Shown here: in pieces, positions 1 to 11,578 of the stretch
Layout: each line of letters starts with the position of its first letter
Numbering within the stretch: position 1 is the stretch's first letter
Assembly (NCBI GenBank): GCA_030848705.1
Contig: CM061236.1
Span: 140,834,574 to 140,898,573, forward strand
Direction of reading: 5' to 3'
DNA length: 64,000 nt
DNA from: Heracleum sosnowskyi
Lineage: Eukaryota; Streptophyta; Magnoliopsida; Apiales; Apiaceae
Translations under genes and position numbers: made by a program
The notes under the pieces: generated by a model
Databases searched by the model: none
What the model saw: the letters and a program-made list of their open reading frames with translations, nothing else
Told to the model about the DNA's origin: nothing

Positions 1-160
1 CCAATATCAACTCCGGTGGAATTTTTCGTACTCGTTTCTCCAATATCAACTCCTTACCAAGGGTCCTAGCATTCTAGATATATTGACACTTGTCAACTTT
101 CAATAAATTTTAGTTATAATTGATTTGGACAATCGGTTAATATGCTGACTGATAATGCAG

Positions 161-3100
161 GTTGTTCGATGGGGTCGATCTGTCTATGCTAATATTCAAA
201 AATTTATTCAGTTCCAGCTGACAGTAAATGTTGCGGCTCTCGTAATTAACGTTGTTGCTGCAGTTTCTGCCGGAGATGTCCCACTGAATGCTGTACAGGT
301 ATCTCTCTCTCTCTCTCTCTCACGCACACACACACCCCAAACACACGGAAACACTCACTCGGGCAAATGCTTTCTCTCACTCAGTCTCACACACACAGAA
401 ACACGCATTTACTTGGTCATCATTAATATGTTTATCTGTCAGCTTCTCTGGGTGAATCTTATTATGGATACTCTTGGAGCACTTGCACTGGCTACTGAAC
501 CACCAACCGATCACCTCATGAAAAGATCTCCTGTTGGTCGAAGGTTCGGCTACTTTCAGACATTAGATATGCATTTCATAGAACCTCTATTCCTAGAATG
601 ATTAGAATTGGATTTCTTTTTAACTCGTCTACTTAGTCATGTTTGAAGTCCTCGTTCTATCTAATAAGTATTGTATTGCTTACTTCTTCCTTGTCTACTT
701 TAATAGGGAACCTCTGATAACAAATATTATGTGGAGGAATTTGCTTATCCAGGTATACTATCTCTATTTTAGCATCTATCATCTGACTATCAATTAATGT
801 CAACAAAGTAAATAATCGGTGTTCTTTGTTTGCTGCTGAATGATTCAATTTTAACAGGCTTTTTATCAAATCACTGTCCTGCTTGTCCTTAATTTCGGAG
901 GCAAAAAAATTCTGAATCTAGAGCATGAAGAGGAGGACCATGCTACTAAAGTGAAAAATACATTGATTTTTAATGCTTTTGTTCTGAGTCAGGTATCTTA
1001 AACACAAATAGAATATCTCATGTTTGCTTAAAACAATACAATCTGTCTTGATCAGTTTATTTACTTGTTTCTGTTTACTCTTGCAACTTGTGGTTTCTCT
1101 ACCTGGACTGCAGGTTGCAATAATCTCTGATAATGGTCTGTTTAAATAAGAACTATTTTTTGTAATCATCTTAGCCGCTCTAAAAATTGAACCTTTTTAA
1201 TTTGAAAGTACTTCCCCCTAGGAATAGGGGTGGCAAAATTTGACACGACCCGAAACCCGACACGGAAAAGTACGAATTTGGGTCGAGTATTTTGAGTTTT
1301 TACCCGAAATTTCCGGGTCAGTTTCGGGTTGACCCAAAATACCCGAACCCGACCCGAAAATTTAATATATATAATAAATTATTTAAAATATATGAATTTA
1401 TATATGTGATATATCTTCATAATATTTAAATGATTTTAATTCATATATCATATAATAAATTTTTTATTATATATTTTTAATATTTTATAAATAAAATTTA
1501 AAATTTTAATATATAACTAATTATTTTCGGGTTAAACGGGTCATTTTCGGGTTGATCGGGTACTAACAGGTCGGGTTCGGGTTGAGAAAATTTAACCTGT
1601 TTCGGGTTCGGATTGACTTAAAAATAGGACCAGGTACAGCAAACCCGACACGAACCCGACCCATTACCCGAAATTTCCACCCCTACCTAGGAAGCATCAT
1701 GGTTACATTATTTGTTAGTAGCACTTTCAGTGAACATGTAACTATGGAAGTAGTGATTCGGAGCATGCCTGTTAGAGAATTTTAGAGAGAAAATTTTAGG
1801 CTGAAGTCTCTATGTTTGTGTTAAGATTGTTACAACATTATCTTTCTTTGTGGTATATGAGTCCGTGTGGGAATGAAATGCAGTTGACATAAATGCTCCA
1901 TGTTCTGAGCTTTTTTCTGTTAGCTTGTATAGTGTCTGACAAAAGATCTTTTCACTGCAGTTATTTAATGAACTCAATGCGCGCAAGCCTGACGAGATCA
2001 ATGTATTCAAGGGCGTTACTAAGAATCGTTTATTCATGGGAATTGTGGGATTAACACTGATTCTCCAGGTAGCTATTTAACTCTCTACCTGCGTACCGTG
2101 GTAGTGATCGTTTTTAGTACACTGACTTGTATATTGTTCCTTCTTTTCGTTATGCAGGTCCTTATTATAATGTTTCTTGGGAAATTTACTTCAACAGTCA
2201 GGCTTAGCTGGAAGTTATGGCTCGTCTCGATAGCTATCGGCATTATCAGGTATGCATATGTTTGGTTTAAAATAGATTTTAGTACATGGAAATTTTATAT
2301 CTTTTCTTGATTCTTGGCAAGCATCAAGCTAACACGCAGAACAGGTCCTGAAGATTCCTAGGTTCAGTGCAAAAAAATCTTTGGGGTATTTGCAAGAAAT
2401 ATTGTTAAAATATTCTGAAAGATTGTGGGGGCAACTTTGAAAAATATAGCTAGAAATAATACCGGGGCTCTTTTAAAATGAATCATTGCGTTCTATTTGA
2501 GATGATACGTATATAAGAACCAACATCACGAATTACCTTCAAAGATAAATAAATTTCTTATTGAAGACTTTGGACGAGAATAGTTTTGAGCCGTGCTTAA
2601 TTACTAGGTGGTAGATGCATTTAAATATTGAGTAGTGAAAAGGAATCAAGTACTTGGCATATCTAATCCTACATACACGGACAATATTACTTTGGGTACT
2701 CGGCACAAATGAAGTAGGATGAATGAGTAGAAGGTTCGGCAGTTGAATCGAATGAATAGACAATACGTTTATCACAACAAAATCCTTGGTATACTGAGAG
2801 ATGGCGGACTTATGAAAATTATATGCTCTGAAATAGGCAGGTCTGGTCACTGGTGTGAGAGCATGGTCTGCACTAGGGCAGGACCCCCTTGCTAACAATT
2901 GACATGGTTCCCAACTTCCCGTGTGAAGTGTTATGAACGAGGGCTCGTTCAAATTTACACTTATATTTTTTTTATAAATAATGTCTGAGAATACGGCCTG
3001 ATCTTGCATAAGCCTTTATAGATTCCTCTTGCGCTAAAAGTTTGCTATGTTTTGAATCAGTTGGCCTCTTGCCGTTGTTGGGAAGTTGATACCAGTTCCT

Positions 3101-3166
3101 GAGAGACCATTGAGCGAGTTTTTCACCAGAAAATCGGCGAGTAGGACTACCAGAGGTGAAACTTAA
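161..3166 (+). CDS. Autoinhibited Ca2+-ATPase (type IIB, ACA8/9/10-like), 3' seven exons
   Basis: C-terminal part of a calmodulin-regulated P-type Ca2+ pump that exports Ca2+ from the cytosol, by family usually at the plasma membrane. Exons read by splice signal and phase: 161-298, 443-543, 707-752, 858-992, 1961-2068, 2158-2249, 3061-3166 (stop TAA). They total 726 nt, 241 residues, with frame kept at every junction. The first exon carries the conserved GRSVYANIQKFIQFQLTVN stretch leading into M5. The second has the M6 motif VNLIMDTLGALALATEPP, whose Asn and Asp are Ca2+ ligands in this family. Later exons encode M7-M10, and the tail (WPLAVVGKLIPVPERPLSE) is typical of the ACA8/9/10 group. 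The catalytic part and the N-terminal calmodulin-binding region lie upstream of the window; 1-160 is intron. The 968-nt intron 993-1960 holds a hAT MITE, and the last intron is 811 nt with nothing recognisable. No disabling change is seen. Confidence 0.93.
299..420. repeat. CT/CA microsatellite in ACA intron
   Basis: Intron 1 in view opens with a run of CT dinucleotides directly after the GT donor and goes on into CA-rich sequence. It lies between exons 161-298 and 443-543 and extends the open frame only by chance. Confidence 0.7.
1225..1685. mobile_element. hAT-type MITE with 8-bp target duplication, in ACA intron
   Basis: Element of 461 bp in the intron between ACA exons 858-992 and 1961-2068. 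It starts TAGGGGTGGCAAA and ends in the near complement TTTCCACCCCTA. Both sides carry the identical 8-bp duplication CCTAGGAA (1217-1224 and 1686-1693), the hallmark of hAT insertion. Subterminal arms are rich in GGGTCGGGTT-like words on both strands and the middle is almost pure A/T. It has no coding capacity. The perfect target duplication suggests modest age, and its intron position need not harm the gene. Confidence 0.93.
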
Positions 3167-3772
3167 ATCCTCTATCTTTCTAGGCTCAATTTCACTCTTC
3201 GGGATCTGCAGGTTGAAGGGGAGGTACCCGGCATACTTCTATTTCTTGAGTGGACTTGCATTTGGGTTGCTTTTTTAATTTTTGCCCATCCACTGACTGT
3301 GTATACAGGCTGCGAAAACACGTACAAATCTCAATTAGTGCAGGATCGTACAGCAAACTTATACTAACAAACATATGTACTGTTTGACACCTTTGAATTT
3401 AACGTATCAACTTGTAAGTATATCATTTTGGTTTCTTGGTACTGCTTTTACTTTTTGCGTTAAGTTTAAATGCGCTGGTAAGTTGTGGCTGAATCTGAGT
3501 AATGGCAGGGCAGTAAGTTTCGACCATGTTAAAATCCTTGAATTTCAGAGTTTTGTTAAATTTGTGTTTTACATGTTATCTCGAAAACCAATGGAAGCAT
3601 CCCCTGTCTTCACGAAAGATTTGATATCCATTAGTATATATTATTGGTTTTCACATTGGTCTTGCATTGAATTTCTTTTTCCCGTGAATTTTTTTACAAA
3701 CAAGCCAAGTTATTACTGTCGTGTATTTTTTGTTATACATATAATTCAGTTGTTTAAATTATATGACTTGCA
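3167..3772. other. ACA 3' flank, no gene seen
   Basis: Begins with the 3' UTR of the Ca2+-ATPase. Open frames on both strands (3192-3374 minus, 3375-3863 plus) match nothing I recognise, and the plus one runs into the next Helitron. I treat the stretch as non-coding. Confidence 0.5.
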
Positions 3773-4668
3773 TCTATACTATCTATATTATATTATTAAA
3801 GCCGTCTATACTATATTATTAAAGCCGAAACATTCAAAATTTTGGTTTTCGGTTTTCGGTTAGTTTTTGATTTTCGGTACTTTTTCTAATTAATAAATTA
3901 ATAATATAATCAAAATTCGGGAAAGTTTTATTCTACATTAATATTTCACTATATTTTACTGTATAAAAATCAAATAATATTGAAATTTAATCAAAAAAAT
4001 GGAAATGTTAGATCTAATTTGTTTAAATTTAGGATATAATTTTACAAATATACTTCTTTCTTTTTAGGATAATGAAAACTACTACAAATCAAATATTTTT
4101 ATGAAATTATATTATTGTTAAGTTATCAAAATAGTAACTAGTTGATTGTTTTTTATAATTAAAACATTTTGTTTCTAACAAAATTTACTTATTTTTCAAA
4201 AATATCACAGGCAATTACCTTTAAATTAAAATATATTACCTTTTATAGTTGTTATCACTAAAATCTATATTTTTCAAAAATATTAAGTGCAACCTTTACT
4301 TATATATTTTAAAACTTATTTTAATACTTTTAATTATTAAAAAAAACTTACATATTTTAACAAGTGAACGTATTTTTTTAACAAATACAATTAATATAAT
4401 TAAAACACATCTAAAAATATTATAGGTAGCTATTTTTTTTTAATTAAAACATGTTAGTTTTCCTATTTATCCTTATTAAAAAAACTTACTTATTTTAACA
4501 TGTCAACGTATTATTTTAATAAATACAAGTAATATAATTAAAACACTTCTAAAAATATCACGGACAATTATTTTTTTAATTAAAACATGTTAGATTTTCT
4601 ATATTTCCTTATTATTAATATTAGTTTATTATTTTTTAAGCCCGAACCTTGCACGAGTTATATGCTAG
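3773..4668 (+). mobile_element. Non-autonomous Helitron, about 0.9 kb
   Basis: The 5' end is A|TCTATACTA (TC at 3773-3774), a common plant Helitron start. A second copy of the terminal motif follows at 3805 (TCTATACTATATTATTAAAG), so the true start may be 3805. The 3' end is CTAG at 4665-4668 followed by T, preceded by a short degenerate hairpin (CCCGAACCTTGCACGAG, 4641-4656). That fits Helitron insertion between A and T without target duplication. The interior is AT-rich and non-coding. Confidence 0.7.
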
Positions 4669-5032
4669 TACGTATTAAAATGGGTCTTCTGAATATTCGG
4701 CTGGCCTCGAATTTCATTTTTTCTGTGTATGTGTATTCTTTTACAATCTACTCCAGTGAGGACATGCTTTTAAGTGAGAGAAAAAAGATTCCGAGGTTAT
4801 CTCAAGAAGAACTTATTTTTAACTATAAAAAAGTGATGACAATTTTGTAAATATGTTAATCTTTCTGAAATTATAATAATATCGGCATATATTTGTATGA
4901 AATTTTTTTAATTGACTTGGATAACTCCTAGAGATAATCTCAGGAACATGATACTCTTTAAGTTATGACCTTTTATATTGTACAGAATCTTATTAATCTG
5001 CGTGAAAATTCTTCATATGTATTCGATCAATA
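4669..5032. other. Spacer between Helitrons, no gene seen
   Basis: A short open frame (87 codons, 4587-4850 plus) overlaps the preceding Helitron end and has no recognisable domain. No other signal is visible. Confidence 0.45.
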
Positions 5033-5099
5033 TCAATACTATTATATAAAGGAGAAGACGGGGCGGTGAGATGACGGCTCTCAGATCGCTTCGTTCTAT

Positions 5100-6080
5100 T
5101 TTTTAAATTTTCTTAAATTTTCACAATTTTTAATATTAATAATTATACTTCCTTTATTATTTTCGATTTTGTAGAAAGAAAATTGAAAAATTCCAACTTC
5201 CTTTATTATTTTTGATTTTGTAGGAAGTGAATTGGAAAATTGCAACTTCTCAGGTTTGTAAGATCTAATGTCGATTTCTTTATTCCTTTCGAACTTTTAG
5301 GATCTAATGCATTATTATTTAAAATTTTCTTTTATTATTTTCAAACTTGATAGAACTTTCTTTTATTTTCAAACTTGATAGAACTTTCTTTTATTATTCT
5401 CAAATTTGTAAGATTGGAGGAATTAGAAAATTACAACTTCCTTATTATTTTTAAATTTTTATGATCTTATGTTAAAACTTCCTTATTATTTTCAAACTTA
5501 ATAGAACTTTCTTTTATTATTAAGGAGAAAACGGGGGTGATGAGGTGACGACTCTCAAATCGCTTCGTTTATTTTTCTATTTTTCTCAATTTTCAATATT
5601 AAGAATTACAACTTCCTTTATTATTTTCGATTTTGTAATTATTTTCAAACTTGATATAACTTTCTTTTATTATTTTCAAACTTCATAGAACTTTCTTTCA
5701 ATTATAAAATTACAACTTCCTTATTATTTTCGAATTTGTAAGATCTTACGTTAATAATTACAATTTTCTCTTTTATTATTTCCAAACTTGATAAAACTTT
5801 CTTTTATTTTTTTCAAACTTGATAAAACTTTCTTTTATTATTTTCAAAATTTTAAGATTGGATGAATCAGAAAATTACAACTTCCTTATTATTTTAAAAT
5901 TTGTAGGATCTTATGTTAAAACTTCCTTATTATTTTCAAATTTGTAGGATTTATGTTAATAGTTACAATTTCCTTTTATCATTTTCAAATTTGTAAAAAT
6001 GGAATTAGAAAATTGCAAATTTGTAAGATTTGATGTTAATTTCTTTATTACTTTCGAATTTTTAGGATCTGATGCATTAT
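5100..6080. repeat. Degenerate AT-rich tandem repeat inside Helitron
   Basis: Words such as ACTTCCTTATTATTTT, GAACTTTCTTTTATTATTTTC and AATTTGTAAGATC recur in changing order. It is the diverged counterpart, in opposite orientation, of the much more regular array at 9555-10680. A second copy of the Helitron head block (GGAGAAAACGGGGGTGATGA) sits inside at about 5523. Confidence 0.75.
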
Positions 6081-6591
6081 TATTTACAACTTTCTTTTGT
6101 ATTTTAAGAATTTATAATAATTATTCATACACGGACCCTAACTCAAACAATTTATTTCCCTCCTGATCATCTTCTTTATCGTCTAAAAAGTATGCTTATA
6201 AGAAAAGTTGTATAACTTTTACCAATTAACTTAATATCTGAAATGTAAGTTACTATTTAATACTTTTTGACTTTTAAACATAATGGATTTCCACGTTATT
6301 CACCTTACAAACACCTATAAATTAAAGATCATTTATAACAAAAAATCTACACCACAACTTTTTTACATAGCTCCAAATATTTACAACCATATTTACAATC
6401 AATATAACTATGGCCTACACCATGTTGGATTCTTTGAACGATAACGGTTATATCTGGATGATAAGAGTACGAGTGTGTAGAATGTGAGAATCTGTCAATC
6501 CAAATATTGAAGAACTGATCAATCTTGACATGATTTGGATCGATGAAAAGGTTAATAAATCAATATACTTATAACTTATTAGTTTGTCAAA

Positions 6592-6930
6592 TTGTATGAT
6601 GTTATTAACTTTTCTAAAATATGTTGTATGACAGGAAAATTTGATCCATGTTACGATCCCAAAAATTATGATCTCTCGGTTCAAAGATTTTTTAGAGGAG
6701 GCTCCGTGTACAACATCAAAAATCTGAAAGTTGTTTCAAGTACAGGAAAATATAGACCATTATCACATGGGTCTAAATTGCTCTTCATATGCATAACGTC
6801 GTCTAAGAGTCTAAGAGATTGGAAGAAGGCATCGTAACATATCACAACACAAATTTTAGTTCATATGTCCGAATATGATTGATGCATGTATTAATAACAC
6901 TAACATACTCTCAGATATTTTGATGCAGTA
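6592..6930 (+). pseudogene. RPA1-like (DUF223/OB-fold) gene fragment, broken
   Basis: The frame from 6592 reads a segment ending GKFDPCYDPKNYDLSVQRFF, then GGSVYNIKNLKV and TGKYRPLSHGSKLLF. The pattern G-S-V-Y-x-I-x-N-x-x-V followed by G-x-Y-R-P-x-x-H-x-x-K is typical of the plant replication protein A 70-kDa-like OB fold (DUF223), a family often found in plant Helitrons. The frame closes at 6835-6837, and what follows is a decayed version of the sequence still readable in the inverted copy (8906-9112). No start codon context or full-length protein is present. The family call rests on motif resemblance only. Confidence 0.55.
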
Positions 6931-8720
6931 ATATATTAGAGTAATATATAAGTAATACTATTATATAAGTTAAAATTCAAACTATCATGTTCTAATATTA
7001 TCTTTTCCAATAATACTATATAAATATAAGTAATTTATGTGTTTATATTGATTTTTATCAATATAATTATATATATATGGAAATGGTATTGGTCCAAGAA
7101 AATAAAAATTCAAACTATATAAACAAAAGGAACATATAAATAATTTATAATATTACCTACCCAAATACAAATTTTACAGAATATATTTTATTTGATAATT
7201 TATATAATTTTGTAGATATTTATTTTACAAATTTTATTCTAATATTATTTTTCTTTATCAAATATATTGTAATGTCGCTGCGAAGCGCGGCTTAGTAATC
7301 TAGTACTTATATAAAGGAGAAGACGAGGGCGGTGAGGTGGCGGCTCTCAAATCGCTCCGATCTATTTTTCTAATTTTTTCAATTTTTTGACTTATTAATA
7401 TTAAAGATTCGAAAATATCTCAATTTTAAGATTCTTGCCTTTAAAATCTTTACTAATGGAAGAAATTAAATATATAATTTTAAGATTCTTGTAATATTCT
7501 CCTAAATTTTTTATTAAAAAATATCTCAGTTATCTTTTAAATTTTTACTAATAGAGAAAATTAAATATAAAATTTTAATATTCTTGCCTTTATAATATTC
7601 GATAAATTCTCAATTTCCTTCTTACTATTTTCTAATGCAGGAGACTAAATATACTATATTAATATTCTCCTAAATGTTATCTACTAATCTAATTTATTTA
7701 CTAATTTAATAAATATTGTCTTTCAAGTAAGAAAGCTAAATATATTATATTAATATTTTCCTAAATTTTGTCTTCAAGTCCAATTTATATACTAATTCCT
7801 TACCACTATCTTCTAATAGAGGAAAATAAGTATACTATATTAATATTCTCCTTAACTTATTCTACGAGTTCAATTTAATATACTAATTTCTTTTTTACTA
7901 TCCTATAATCGAGGAAAATAATAAATGGGATGATTTGAGAAATTGCCTTTTAAATTTTTAGTAATGGAAATGTTAATAATCTTATATTCTCCCAAACTTG
8001 AGGTGTCCGCTCTCAAATCGCTCTGGTCTATTTTTTTAATTTTCTCAATTTTTGACTTATTAATATTAAAGATTCGAAAATATTTACATATTCCTTTTGT
8101 TTATAGAGTTTGATTTTTTATTTTCTTGGACCGATACCATTGCCATATATATATTAAAAAAATTATATTGATAAAAATCAATATAAACATATAATAATAC
8201 TATTTTCTCAGGGATGACACATACGATGTATCCAAATTTGTATAAATTTTACTATTTCTTGTGGTAGAAAAGCTAATTGTATCTGCATATAAGAGTAAAT
8301 AAATGGTTAAAAAAACTAATATAAGAATTAAATCAATAATATCAATGAAGCAAATATTTGTATAAGATCTAATGACATTCGTTCAATCGAGATAAGATAG
8401 ATTTATATGTGTGCAATTTCTAAAACTATATATTATAAAAACATTAATAAAGATAATTAATTTTAAATTTTTTAATCTGGGTAGATGTGACAATTATTAT
8501 ATAGGGTCCACCATCCTCCTTGTATAAATTTGTATCAACATCTCGACCAACTTTTCCCACAAATATATGGTACTGGTGATGGAGCTGTTTAAGAAAAAAA
8601 TTAGAACAAATTAAATAAGTAAAACAAATAAATTGGGGTAACCAAAGAAGTAATATAAAATTACAAGAACAATAAAAAATAATTAACAGTTATATTAAAA
8701 TTAATATAATGCATAACTTA

Positions 8721-9232
8721 CTAATTTGTGACAATTTTGAGATCTCTTTTTTTCCAACCGTCTTTGACAACTTCAATGCCCCCAAGTAGGTCAAGCAGCC
8801 TACAACATCTAAATCAACATAGAAAAAATAATATTAAAACATGATAGTTTGAATTATAAATTATATAATAGTATTACTTATGTATTACTCTAATATATTA
8901 CTGTATCAAAAACCTGAGAGTATGTTGGTGTCATTAATACGTGCAGCAATCATATACGGACATATGAACTGAAATCCATGCAGTGATATGTTGACGATGC
9001 CTTTTTCCAATCTCTTAGGCAATGTTATGCGTATGAGCAATTTAGACCCATGTGATGGTGGTCTATATTTCCATGTACTTGAAATAACTTTCAGATTTTT
9101 GATGTTGTACACGGAGCCTTCCTCAAAAAAGATTTTTGAACCGAGAGACCAGAATCTTCGGGATCGTAGAATGGATCAAATTTTCCTGTCATACAACATA
9201 TCTTAGAAAAGTTAATAACATCATACAATTTG
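8721..9232 (-). pseudogene. RPA1-like (DUF223/OB-fold) fragment in inverted Helitron
   Basis: The frame 9112-8906 (minus) reads EEGSVYNIKNLKVISSTWKY, then YRPPSHGSKLL and PKRLEKGIVNISLHGFQF, the same OB-fold pattern as the plus copy but longer. The upstream part (GKFDPFYDPEDSGLSVQ) is in another frame, so there is a frameshift near 9135. After ILS a donor-like TCAG|GTTTTT and an acceptor-like ATTTAG (exon from 8808) could join a small exon, whose end (VKDGWKKRDLKIVTN, stop at 8721-8723) again needs a frame change. The gene is not functional as it stands. Confidence 0.55.
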
Positions 9233-9554
9233 ACAAACTAATAAGTTATAAGTATATTGATTTATTAACCTTTTAATCGATCAAAATCATGTCAACACTG
9301 ATCAGTTCTTCAGTATTTCGATTGACAGATTCCCACATTCTACACACTCGTACTCTTATCATCCAGGTATAGTTGTTGTCGTTCAAAGCATCCAACATGG
9401 TGTAGGCCATAGTTGTATTGATTGTAAATATGGTTGTAAAAATTTGAAGCTATGTAAAAAAATTCCGGTGTAGATTTTTTGTTATGAATGACCTTTAATT
9501 TATAGGTGTTTGTAAGGTGAATAACATGGAAATCCATTATGTTTAAAAGTCAAG

Positions 9555-10680
9555 AAGTATTATAAAAGAAAAGTTCTATAAAATTTGAAAATAATAAAAG
9601 AAAGTTATATCAAGTTTGAAAATAATAAAAGAAAGTTTTATCAAGTTTGAAAATAATAAAAGAAAGTTCTGTCAAGATTGAAAATAATAAAAGAGAAAAT
9701 TACAATTATTAACATAATATCCTAAAAATTCAAAAATAATAAGGAAGTTGTAATTTTCTAAATCAAAGAAAGTTCTATCAAGTTTGAAAATTAAAAAAAA
9801 AAGTTAAGATTGAAAATAATAAAAAAGAAAATTGAAATTATTAACATAATAGCCTACAAATTGGAAAATAATAAGGAAGTTGTAATTTTCTAAATAAAAG
9901 AAAGTTCTATAAAATCCTACAAATTCGAAAATAATAAGGAAGTTGTAATTTTCTAAATCAAAGAAAGTTCTATCAAGTTTGAAAATAATTAAAGAAAGTT
10001 CTATCAAGTATACAAATTCGAAAATAATAAGGAAGTTGTAATTTTCTAAATCAAAGAAAGTTCTATCAAGTTTGAAAATAATAAAAGAAAGTTCTATCAA
10101 GCCTACAAATTCGAAAATAATAAGGAAGTTGTAATTTTCTAAATCAAAGAAAGTTCTATCAAGTCCTACAAATTCGAAAATAATAAGGAAGTTGTAATTT
10201 TCTAAATCAAAGAAAGTTTTATCAACTCCTACAAATTCGAAAATAATAAGGAAATTCCTACAAATTCGAAAATAATAAAGAAGTTGTAATTTTCTAAATC
10301 AAAGAAATTTTCTAAATCAAAGAAAGTTCTATCAACTCCTACAAATTCGAAAATAATAAGGAAGTTGTAATTTTCTAAATCAAAGAAAGTTCTATCAAGT
10401 TTGAAAATAATAAAAAAAGTTTTATCAAGCCTACAAATTCGAAGATAATAAGGAAGTTATAATTTTCTAAATCAAAGAAATTTCTATCAAGTCCTACAAA
10501 TTCGAAAATAACATGGAAGTTGTAATTTTCTGAATCAAAGAAAGTTCTATCAAGTTTGAAAATAATAAAAGAAAGTTATATCAAGTTTGAAAAGAATAAA
10601 AGTGTAATTTTCAATTTGCTTCCTACAAAATCGAAAATAATAAAGGAAGTTGTAATTATTAAAATTAAAAATTGTAAAAA
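9555..10680. repeat. Minisatellite, unit about 63 bp, about a dozen imperfect copies
   Basis: A recurring unit of about 63 bp contains AAGTTGTAATTTTCTAAATC, AAAGAAAGTTCTATCAAGT and CCTACAAATTCGAAAATAAT. Copies vary by whole-block insertion or loss (for example 10240-10330), as expected from slippage or unequal exchange. The 98-codon open frame at 9804-10100 (minus) is simply repeat sequence (FYLENYNFLIIFEF recurs) and is not a gene. Confidence 0.9.
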
Positions 10681-10766
10681 ATTGAGAAAATTAGAAAAAT
10701 AGAACGAAGCGATTCTAGAGGCGCCACCTCACCGCCTCCGTCTTCTCCTTTATATAAGTATATTGA

Positions 10767-11578
10767 TTTATTATCTTAATATTGTCTTAAAACTTATCTT
10801 CAAGTCATATTACCATGTTGATATTCTCTTAAACTTTGTTTTAAACTTAAAGTTACAATCTTAATATTCTCACGTATATTTTCTTAAAAATTAGAATTTT
10901 GAATAATGTTTAAATTAAATTTTATGCTATAAGAAAATTGATTAATAAATGATGTAATACATTTAGTAATTAATTTGTTATATTTTAAATTTGACAACAA
11001 CGATAAAGCGGGTTATTGGGAGAAAACATGTTTAACGAGAAAACGATTCATTAGGAGGAACATATTATATGGTAGAATTTAATATTGATGTTATATTATG
11101 TATTTTAAAATAGAAGTTGCAATATGAATTTTGAGAAAAATAAAGTGATAGATATACTAATATTTGATATAATGTTAAAATAATGAAATATATTGAACAA
11201 TTGTCCTTTTCTATATTTATTGAACATTTCGGTAAATGTACAAGACTATATAGAGAATTCAAAAAAAAACTTTAATTTTATGTTAAAAATATTATTTTAA
11301 ATAAAAACATATTTTGTATAATATTTTTTAGAACAATTTGGAAAAATTCCTATAAAGCCGCTCGATCTATTTTTCATATTTTCTCGAATTTTTGAATTAT
11401 TAATATTAAAAATTCAAAAATATCTCAATTGCCTTAAACATCTTTACAAATGGAGGAAACTAAATATATACTTTTAATATCCTTGCCTATAAAACCTTTA
11501 CTAATAGAGTAAAGATAATATACGGTTTCAATCTTAATTTTCTTACTTCTATCATTTATTTATAATTATTTGTTCGTA
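10767..11578. other. AT-rich Helitron body, no gene seen
   Basis: Lies between the inverted copy and the nested Helitron. The segment 11000-11240 is homologous to 13855-14100, and 11341-11430 repeats the Helitron head region (GCCGCTCGATCTATTTTTC). The 65-codon frame at 11065-11262 (minus) shows no domain. Confidence 0.5.

Larger units (their letters stand above)
5033..7303 (+). mobile_element. Non-autonomous Helitron carrying an RPA1-like fragment
   Basis: 5' end A|TCAATACTATTATATAAAGG (TC at 5033-5034), followed by a GC-richer block with GGCGGTGAG and CGGCTCTC. The 3' end has an imperfect hairpin (GCTGCG-AAG-CGCGGC, about 7277-7291), then CTAG at 7300-7303 followed by T. The interior contains a degenerate minisatellite (about 5100-6080) and a broken RPA1-like fragment near 6592-6930. 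Relatives of the same family lie at 7299-14261 and, inverted, at 8085-10766. No Rep/helicase is present, so it is non-autonomous. Confidence 0.75.
8085..10766 (-). mobile_element. Inverted, 3'-truncated copy of the same Helitron
   Basis: Read on the minus strand, it starts at 10766 with TCAATATACTTATATAAAGG preceded by A, then the same GGCGGTGAGGTGGCG block. It runs through a minisatellite and an RPA1-like fragment and can be followed to about 8085, where homology to the plus copy (7020-7130) stops before the terminal hairpin and CTAG. Homologous core blocks are 6240-6930 (plus) and 8880-9550 (minus), which makes a large imperfect inverted repeat separated by about 2 kb. Confidence 0.7.

Noticed and set aside
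2539..3009. 156-codon minus-strand frame in the last ACA intron
   Set aside because: No domain recognised and it lies antisense in an intron of a well supported gene; most likely chance.
3375..3863. 162-codon plus-strand frame after the ACA gene
   Set aside because: Phe/Tyr/Ile-rich composition typical of AT-rich DNA; runs into a Helitron end.
9804..10100. 98-codon minus-strand frame with repeated FYLENYNFLIIFEF
   Set aside because: It is translation of the 63-bp minisatellite; the period is a multiple of three so the frame stays open by construction.
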